DNA from: Endomicrobium sp.
GTDB lineage: Bacteria; Elusimicrobiota; Endomicrobiia; Endomicrobiales; Endomicrobiaceae
Assembly: GCA_031264895.1 (NCBI GenBank)
Contig: JAISDI010000215.1
Coordinates: forward strand, 1-13,173
Direction of reading: 5' to 3'
Length of the DNA stretch: 13,173 nucleotides
Part shown: positions 9,001 through 13,173 of the stretch, piece by piece
How positions within the stretch are numbered: position 1 is the first letter of the stretch
Layout: every line of letters starts with the position of its first letter
The notes under the pieces: generated by a model
Told to the model about the DNA's origin: nothing
The model's database searches: none
Seen by the model: the letters and a program-made list of their open reading frames with translations, nothing else
Translations under genes and position numbers: made by a program

Positions 9001-12000
9001 TCTTCCAAAACACGGTCAAAAATTTGAATGAACGCTTTTGTCTTGCCGATGGCTGATTTTATACTGTTTATATCTGCCTTAATGACATCAACATATTCTT
9101 TTTCTTCCTGCGTCTGCGCGATTTTTTCTTTTACCGCCAATTCCTCTTCGGTCTCTTTGAGCTTTTGCTCCATATTCTGAAGATTTTTTTGCGCGCCTTG
9201 TATATTTTCAAAAGCAAAATCGGCCTTTTTTATCCCCTTCGTTTCGGCATTGTCAAGCAGCTGCTTCAAACCGACCGGCAGACTAATCGAAATATTCCCA
9301 AACCACGCGAAAACTTTTTCGACCCAATTCATGCGGACTGCGTCCTGCTTGTCAACGGCGCTGTCGTCTTTCAATTCCACATAACCGGCTTTGCCCTCGT
9401 CAACAAACTGCCGGGCATATACTTCGATACCGTTTCTCTGTATATCATGAAGCAGTGAACGCGCCTGCGCATCCGTAATTTCCCCGCTCATCACTTTTTC
9501 ATTTAATATCTCGCTGTAAAACTTTTGATCGGCAGAAACCGTCTGCTCCGTAGTTTGAGCCGCAAGCGCCCTCTGCGTCGCAAACAACCCGCTCATAGCA
9601 ACTGGGATGATTGAAGATGCAGCTTTGTATAAATATCTATTATCAAATTTTTGCAACGGTTTTAAAGTGGAATTGCCGATTTTTTTGAAGAAGTTGTAAA
9701 ACCGACCGCGATTTGTTAAAGCTTCAGATTGAACGGTCTTCGTGAAGTTTTCTCTTTCCATGTTACCCAACATAAAGGTGATAATGTCTCCTACAAAAAC
9801 AGGAATTTCGTTTTTACCTTTATTATTTAGCATCGCGTTCGCAAAATCCTGCTTATTTTTATGCACTGTTACCGTCGTTCCTTTGCTTTTGCTTTTGCTT
9901 TTTTTCTGTTTTTTAGGCGTATAATTATTCGGGATACTTTCTATTATGCCCGGGCGGACATCGTCATAATTTTTTTCTGAAAAGAGAACTTTACTCAGCT
10001 GCTCTTTAAGCTGTTTGCCTTTTACCGCCTCATCGTAACCTTTCATTTCTGCCACTACTTTTTGCATATCGGCCAGAATTATTTTAAGCTCGTTCAATTC
10101 TTCCGAAATTATCAACCTGCTGTTTATTTCATTTAGTTCATTTTCAATACTTTTTAAGTTTGCCTTTTTAATTTCTATTATTTTTTTCAGATTTTTTATC
10201 CGTTTAGGCTGGTTTACTCTGTAATCAAGATTTCCCCATCTCGATATTTTTTTATTCTCTTCATTGTTAATTGTATGTTCTTTATTTTTAAGTATTTCTT
10301 TTATTTCTTTACCCAAAGATTCATATTCATCGCTTTCTTTCTTGTTGAGAGGTACAACTGCTTCATCTTTTTTGAGAGCTTCTCCATAAAATTTAAGGTT
10401 TTTTTCCTCTTTTGATCGTTTAAGCAGCTTACTCTCAAACTCTTTAACTATACTGTTGGCATTTATCAAATCATCTATATATTTCAACAATTGTTCTGCT
10501 GAAGGAGTTTTGTCTTCCGAAAGAGATCCTTTGTAGTCCGATATTATTTTCTTAATAGGGGCAAGAGAACTCAAATCGGAAATTTTCTTCGCGGCTGCGT
10601 CTATTTCACTGATCAAATTTTCTTTTGCGACAGAAGAACGCAATTTCCTAGCTTCTGTAACTTTCCAAATACTGAAAGAATGAAGCTTATTGATTTCTTC
10701 GTATAATTTGATGAACAACGCGTCTTCATTTCCGTTTTTAAATTGCGATAATGCCTCCGAAACTTCTTTAGAAAGGCCAAGCCTTTTGAAAGATTTCTCT
10801 TCCGTGTTGATTTGTTTTTTAATTTTATTTATTCTTTTTTGTTTTTGCTCCGCCGTCATTGACGCTTCAGGTTTGCCTTTTAAGCTTTGCGCCGCCTCTT
10901 CGAATGCTTTTAATGTATTTTCTAATTCTTCCGACTCTTTTTCGGATATATTTTTTATATTCTTTAATATCTGCGCAATTCTCTCTTTTTGGCTAAGATC
11001 TTTATTTTGCTCGCCAAACAAACTATCCGTTATCGCAGCTTTTGAAACGCCTAACTTTTCTAAACTGTCTAAGGCCTTTTCCGCTTCTAAATAATTCGAA
11101 ATATCGTTGACATCTCTATTTAAATTACTGATTTTTTCTGCTTTTTTATTAACTTCTTTAGAAGCGGCAAGCCTGTTGAAAGATTCTTCTTCCGTGTCGA
11201 TTTGTTTTTTAATTTCATCTATTCTTTTTTGTTTTTGATCCGCCGCCATTGACGCTTCCGGTTTGTCTTTTAATTTTTGCGTCGCCTCTTCGAATGCTTT
11301 TAATGTATTTTCTAATTCTTCCGACTCTTTTTCGGATATATTTTTTATATTCTTTAATATTTGCGCAATTCGATCTTTTTGGCTAAGATCCTTATTTTGC
11401 CCGCCAAACAAACTATCCGTTATCGCCGCTTTTGAAACGCCTAACTTTACTAAACTGTTTAAGGCCTTTTCCGCTTCTAAATAATTTGAAATATCGTTAG
11501 CATATCTCTTTAAATTACTGATCTTTCTTGCTTTTTCTTTCATGAACGCAATATTTTCATATTCGGGGCGGAAAATGGCGCTCTTTATCTCTTTTCTGAA
11601 AATCAAGGCAAAAACTAGCAAAGTGCCAACTGCCCAAGGCCATGCCGCGATCAAACCGGCAAAGCTAAATAGCGCCGGAACGGTTGAAAGTTTCCCGATC
11701 AACATAATTAAAACAAACGAACTTGATAAAATTTTTACGGCTATTGCTTTAATTTTTTCTGCGGAACTCATGTCCCCGTCAGAGATACTCGTGTCTTTTG
11801 ACCACTGATAAGCCGAGTAAAGCATAGCCGCACCGATCCCGAACATTATCCCTACGGTTGCCGCAGCAATAAAAGTCACAGCTCCGGCGGCAATAGTCGA
11901 CAATAAGGCTGTTATAACTCCGCTCAATACGAGAAAAGATCCGATTGCGGCAATTAACGGAACTTTAGTATCTTTAATATTTATTTCGGCCATTCTGCCT

Positions 12001-13172
12001 TTGAGAGTCATGAAAATAAGCCCTGCTATTGCGGCTAATATTGCCAAAAATGGCGCCAAAGTGATAACCGATGTTGCAAGAAGGAATATGGATGCTCCGA
12101 TAATAGCAGCGCCTGCCCCGACAACAATTCCCGAAGTATAGGTAATTTTATCGCTTTTGGTATCCTGGGAGAAAATATTTCTAAGTACGCTTTTTGCAAG
12201 CTTGGGCAAGAAAGTGATCCCTGCAAAAATAAAACCTATTACGAGAAAAACAGCTGCTACATATAACAACAAAGGACTGGCCAATCCTAAAAGAAATAAA
12301 ATTGGCACCATCATAACGGCGTTATCTACAATACTGGCGCCGCTTTTACTTACTTTCGACTTAAAAGCTTCTTTGGCATTAGACCCGTTTTCGTCGAACA
12401 TATACTTGTACTGCATATTTTCGGAGGATCTTTCCTGATCGTATTTTTTTACTTTGTCGGTGGCTCGAATTTTTACAAGATATAAAAGAACCCATAATAC
12501 CGCAACTATCGCCATGAGAGCGCCTGTCGATAAGCTAAATCCCAATAATGCCAAAGAAGCCGGAAGGATGGTCAAACCGACCATAGATATAACTCCTACA
12601 CCCAAAACGGGCAGCATTGGAGCGGCAATGTCCATCAGAAAAAGAATACCTCTGAACACTTTGTGAGGAAGAGATCTTACGATCTTCCTCCATTTTGAAT
12701 TTATTGTTTTCAGTCCGTGCTTTGCAATTATGGCTTCGATCGTATCTTCTTTGCTTTTTTTAGCGGTTTTGAAGAAACGCTTGTCATTCATTGCTTTTAC
12801 GTTAAATCCGCTTATATTATTAAGTAAAGTTTGCCATCTTTTGGCTTCGAAAAATTTATTATTTTCTTCTCTCTGCGTACTTTTTTGTAAAAATCTTTCC
12901 CATTCTTCGGGTAATCTTTCCGCCAGATCTGCTCTTAACTCATTAACAGCGGCAATTCCGGCTTCTTCATAGGCAAGGTCGGCCAAATTATTTTCATATT
13001 CTTTAGAACGGCGTTTGTATGCTTTGTCGCTTTCGCCTTCTTTTTTCTGGAGTTCTTTAATACCTTTCTTTTTCGCAATACTCCTGCCTTTTTCAATGGC
13101 CAGCCGTTTACCTTCTTTTTTATCCTTATTATTGAATTTTCCTTTTCCGGCCTCTATATAATCTTCTCTGCC
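3..13172 (-). CDS. Interior of a giant multi-domain membrane/exported protein of unknown family (partial at both ends, at least 4,390 aa)
   Basis: Every codon from 13172 down to 3 was translated by hand on the minus strand and none is a stop. The frame is open at both window edges, so the real start lies above 13172 and the stop below 3. Composition stays protein-like throughout: amphipathic helices, sensible Gly/Pro linkers and no frame switch. Domain order is a charged N-proximal segment (1-171), a polytopic membrane bundle (172-526), coiled coil with a tandem duplication (532-1071), a basic linker (1087-1097), a signal-like hydrophobic segment (1184-1205), then about 3,180 mostly helical residues with diverged repeats and short beta-hairpin-like stretches. 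Only three cysteines were found (2911, 3269, 4173). I recognise no family and see no Walker, protease-triad, NRPS/PKS or Ig/cadherin-type signature. Giant genes of this kind are known from a few candidate phyla. A role in the cell envelope is inferred from the hydrophobic segments only. That this is one real coding frame is very likely; its function is unknown. Confidence 0.95.
705..734 (-). other. Glycine linker P-G6-DGD (residues 4147-4156)
   Basis: Six consecutive glycines after a proline, followed by Asp-Gly-Asp. The coding strand here carries a purine-rich run of G blocks that stands out sharply against the AT-rich surroundings. It is likely a flexible hinge between two helical segments. 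Confidence 0.8.
1368..1439 (-). other. Acidic Glu/Lys/Ala linker (residues 3912-3935)
   Basis: Low-complexity run including GASEEDKEAESAQKEEKPED, with no hydrophobic residues. It separates two helical parts of the protein and is most likely disordered. Confidence 0.7.
1497..1571 (-). repeat. Diverged helical module, copy V, N-terminal part only (residues 3868-3892)
   Basis: LPEGHRLSSEVKKKIYDEFR resembles the first helix of the other copies (Leu-Pro-Glu, then Ile-x-x-x-Phe). The downstream Trp and Val-Pro elements are absent and an acidic linker follows. This is the weakest member and could be chance. Confidence 0.3.
2559..2726 (-). repeat. Diverged helical module, copy IV (residues 3483-3538)
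   Basis: Begins LPESYKASNVNISVVAEIG, continues with RDYLNSQKAEDFSES, then WPEQAAKRLLPFILIDALKK. The Leu-Pro-Glu-Ser-aromatic start matches copy I. The Trp-x-x-Glu-Gln ... Leu-Ile-x-Ala-Leu element matches WTREQW ... LIEALRD of copy II. Confidence 0.5.
3342..3482 (-). repeat. Diverged helical module, copy III (residues 3231-3277)
   Basis: Begins MPAYEITPEIEKQIEKYF, aligning with DYNISGKVQKSMIKYF of copy II (Tyr-x-Ile-Ser/Thr, then Ile/Met-x-Lys-Tyr-Phe). The remainder, YHDRNSLFPTKAMDLSALLI and the following Cys3269, is shorter than in copies I and II and lacks the Tyr-Lys-Asp ... Val-Pro ending. Confidence 0.45.
4428..4640 (-). repeat. Diverged helical module, copy II (residues 2845-2915)
   Basis: Begins LTEDYNISGKVQKSMIKYF, continues with AEHKSDADKKDWTREQW and ends LIEALRDYKDDKTISFGECI followed by VPG. 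It is 71 residues against 75 in copy I. It contains Cys2911, one of only three cysteines. Its Trp-x-x-Glu-Gln element also appears in copy IV, and its YNIS start resembles YEIT in copy III. Confidence 0.6.
5685..5909 (-). repeat. Diverged helical module, copy I (residues 2422-2496)
   Basis: Begins LPESFKYPQDLLDEMGNKFI, has a Lys/Asp-rich middle with KKDKKTRSE, and ends LKEYKDSKKVKFWDYVPLG. Copy II matches it in the same order with similar spacing: Leu-x-Glu-aromatic start, Phe, Ser-Asp, Lys-Lys-Asp, Thr-Arg, Tyr-Lys-Asp, Phe, Val-Pro. No DNA-level similarity remains, so the duplication is old. Confidence 0.6.
6321..6476 (-). repeat. GLR/W module, copy 2 (residues 2233-2284)
   Basis: Starts at TFYNLIAETFFIEP, contains SWGLR (2258-2262) and ends at VEWRNRW (2278-2284). 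Distance from the Thr-Phe anchor to the last Trp is 51 residues, against 54 in copy 1. This part is unusually rich in tryptophan. Confidence 0.4.
7377..7541 (-). repeat. GLR/W module, copy 1 (residues 1878-1932)
   Basis: Starts at TFDHTVFAFAFASP, contains SDGLR (1904-1908) and ends at AEWERW (1927-1932). The order and spacing of these landmarks match a second segment at 2233-2284. The similarity is weak and only visible at the protein level. Confidence 0.4.
8280..8384 (-). other. Pro/Thr/Asp/Gly-rich linker with a TDLKSVP motif (residues 1597-1631)
   Basis: A low-helicity stretch with the repeated elements TDGVTP and MADGGITLT, followed by PAAPAFATDSTDLKSVPTQP. At the DNA level an imperfect direct repeat (plus strand cgtaatgccgccgtcag, then cgtaacgccgtcag) accounts for the repeated Asp-Gly-x-Thr pattern. 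The stretch separates two helical regions, so it is most likely a flexible interdomain linker. Confidence 0.6.
9003..9221 (-). other. Second coiled coil (residues 1318-1390)
   Basis: A charged helical stretch with regular Leu/Ile spacing, including NIQGAQKNLQNMEQKLKETE and EKEYVDVIKADINSIKSAIG. It has no Pro or Gly breaks until the end of the segment. It lies about 110 residues after the signal-like segment and could form a rod just outside the membrane. Called by eye from heptad-like spacing. Confidence 0.65.
9558..9761 (-). other. Internal signal-peptide-like or signal-anchor segment (residues 1138-1205)
   Basis: Met1138 (codon 9761-9759) begins a stretch with many basic residues, including FYNFFKKIGNSTLK and FDNRYLYK. 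A hydrophobic run follows, AASSIIPVAMSGLFA (1184-1198), then TQRALA ending at 1204 and AQTTEQT. The basic region, hydrophobic core and Ala-x-Ala end match the layout of a type I signal peptide, with a predicted cut after residue 1204. The odd point is that it lies deep inside an open frame, not at an N terminus. It could be an active internal signal, an uncleaved transmembrane segment, or the relic of a gene fusion. The n-region before the hydrophobic core is longer than usual. Confidence 0.55.
9882..9914 (-). other. Basic Lys/Ser linker (residues 1087-1097)
   Basis: The motif KKQKKSKSKSK sits between the coiled coil and the segment carrying the signal-like sequence. At the DNA level it is a short in-frame reiteration of a Lys-Ser codon pair (plus strand gcttttgcttttgctt), which could expand or contract by slippage in 6-bp steps without breaking the frame. 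It is probably a flexible, exposed, protease-sensitive linker. Confidence 0.7.
10761..11150 (-). repeat. Tandem duplication, unit 2 (390 bp, residues 675-804)
   Basis: Second unit of the 390-bp tandem repeat, directly abutting unit 1 with no spacer and in the same reading frame. Differences from unit 1 are scattered through its two ends, while the centre (10893-10970) is unchanged. Most amino-acid differences are charge swaps such as Asp to Asn or Glu to Lys on what look like exposed helix faces. The flanks beyond 10761 and 11540 do not continue the repeat, so only two units are present. Confidence 0.97.
11151..11540 (-). repeat. Tandem duplication, unit 1 (390 bp, residues 545-674)
   Basis: First unit in protein order of an in-frame, gap-free direct tandem repeat of exactly 390 bp (130 codons) within the coiled coil. 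Compared base by base with the adjacent unit 10761-11150 there are 34 mismatches, about 91% identity. A 78-nt stretch is perfectly identical (11283-11360 against 10893-10970). At the protein level 108 of 130 residues match. Recognisable landmarks are ISNYLEAEKAL, GVSKAAITDSLFG, QNKDLSQK and the IAQILKNIKNISEKESEELE core. Confidence 0.97.
11595..12659 (-). other. Polytopic membrane bundle, about 10-12 transmembrane helices (residues 172-526)
   Basis: Hydrophobic segments read from the translation lie at about 175-196, 197-213, 216-234, 284-303, 303-321, 348-371, 372-390, 404-424, 430-452, 480-494 and 499-526 (the last may be one or two helices). They are rich in Ala, Gly, Ile, Leu and Val. The polar linkers between them are short (about 10-50 residues) and several contain an Asp-Thr pair: QDTK at 336-339, KDTK at 400-403 and KDTS at 459-462. 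There are no obvious charged residues inside the helices and no transporter or ABC signature, so an anchoring role is as likely as transport. The bundle ends at FRKEIKS and passes directly into coiled coil. Confidence 0.8.
12660..13172 (-). other. Charged helical N-proximal segment of the giant protein (window residues 1-171)
   Basis: This stretch is rich in Lys, Arg and Glu and has no hydrophobic segment long enough to cross a membrane. It contains short basic runs such as AKKKGIKELQKK and an aromatic patch near NNKFFEAKRW. It leads straight into the first membrane helix after SKWRKIVRSLPHK. The cluster of basic residues just before that helix suggests, by the positive-inside rule, that this segment is cytoplasmic. 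The first in-frame Met is residue 128 (codon 12791-12789), but plausible coding sequence continues above it to the window edge, so it is unlikely to be the start. No family was recognised. Confidence 0.6.
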
Positions 13173-13173
13173 T

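Larger units (their letters stand above)
3..9557 (-). other. Long, mostly helical, presumably exported region built of diverged repeats (residues 1206-4390)
   Basis: About 3,185 residues after the signal-like segment with no strong transmembrane run. The only short hydrophobic patches, such as TGILVMFAGISG near 1526-1537, are too short to span a membrane. Secondary structure looks mainly helical, interrupted by about nine stretches of alternating polar and hydrophobic residues. Internal repeats recur: a module near 2422, 2845, 3231, 3483 and more weakly 3868, and a Gly-Leu-Arg/Trp module near 1878 and 2233. Cysteine is nearly absent. I recognise no adhesin, peptidase or glycosidase domain. 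Export is inferred only from the preceding hydrophobic segment and the composition. Confidence 0.5.
9960..11579 (-). other. Long charged helical/coiled-coil region (residues 532-1071)
   Basis: About 540 residues dominated by Lys, Glu, Leu, Ile, Asn and Ser with few prolines and no hydrophobic runs. Heptad-like spacing of Leu/Ile is visible, for example in ILKNIKNISEKESEELENTL and in LKKIIEIKKANLKSIENELN. It starts right after the last membrane helix and includes the 2 x 130-codon tandem duplication. It ends before a basic Lys/Ser linker. Such a region would form a stalk or an oligomerisation rod. The coiled-coil call is by eye from composition and spacing, not from a scored prediction. Confidence 0.7.

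Noticed and set aside
9541..9600. Lipoprotein signal peptide
   Set aside because: There is no cysteine near the end of the hydrophobic segment; the end reads Ala-Leu-Ala-Ala-Gln, so a type I-like layout is the only option.
9759..9761. Met1138 as the true start of a separate secreted-protein gene
   Set aside because: Tempting because of the signal-like sequence that follows, but there is no stop upstream in frame, the frame is convincingly coding up to this point, and I see no strong Shine-Dalgarno sequence before the ATG. Kept only as a hypothesis.
10761..11540. CRISPR array or insertion sequence as an explanation of the direct repeat
   Set aside because: There are only two long (390-bp) units with no spacers, no inverted termini and no transposase. 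The repeat is an in-frame coding duplication.
12035..12226. Open frame of 63 codons on the minus strand in another phase
   Set aside because: It overlaps the membrane-bundle coding sequence in a shifted frame. The giant frame there encodes clear hydrophobic helices, so this is a shadow.
12789..12791. First in-frame Met in the window (residue 128) as the gene start
   Set aside because: The 127 codons above it are also open and protein-like up to the window edge, so the start most likely lies outside the window.
3..13172. Pseudogene or frameshifted gene
   Set aside because: No stop or phase change was met when every codon was translated, and repeats and domains remain in one frame throughout.

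Overview
The window is the interior of one giant protein-coding gene on the minus strand. In the frame whose codons occupy plus-strand triplets starting at 3, 6, 9 and so on, I translated every codon from 13172 down to 3 and met no stop. That gives at least 4,390 residues, open at both window edges, so neither the true start nor the true stop is visible. There is no intergenic space and no second gene, RNA gene, promoter, terminator, mobile element or CRISPR array that I can support. The DNA is AT-rich, roughly 40% G+C by eye. The protein is Lys/Glu/Asn/Ile-rich and has only three cysteines. I recognise no named family. Open frames of this size in AT-rich bacterial DNA recall the giant genes reported from candidate phyla such as Omnitrophota, and Elusimicrobiota-type bacteria would also fit. 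That is an inference from size and style, not a taxonomic identification.

Layout in protein order (window residue 1 = codon 13172-13170): (1) residues 1-171, a highly charged, soluble-looking helical segment. (2) Residues 172-526, about 10-12 hydrophobic helices, in part arranged as repeated hairpins separated by short polar linkers with an Asp-Thr signature. (3) Residues 532-1071, a long charged helical and coiled-coil region containing a perfect-length 390-bp (130-codon) tandem duplication. (4) A Lys/Ser basic linker at 1087-1097. (5) Residues 1138-1205, a basic stretch followed by a hydrophobic stretch ending Ala-Leu-Ala, which looks like an internal signal peptide or signal anchor. (6) Residues 1206-4390, a very long and mainly helical region with a second coiled coil, a Pro/Thr/Asp linker near 1597-1632, several diverged internal repeats, about nine short beta-hairpin-like stretches, an acidic Glu/Lys linker near 3912-3935 and a six-glycine linker at 4148-4153.

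Working model, all inference: an envelope-spanning giant protein with a membrane-embedded N-proximal bundle and a coiled-coil stalk, followed by a signal-like segment that may carry the rest across the membrane. The exported part appears to be built from repeatedly duplicated and then diverged helical modules. The very low cysteine content and the modular repeats fit a fibrous or surface protein. I see no catalytic motif, so no enzymatic function is claimed.
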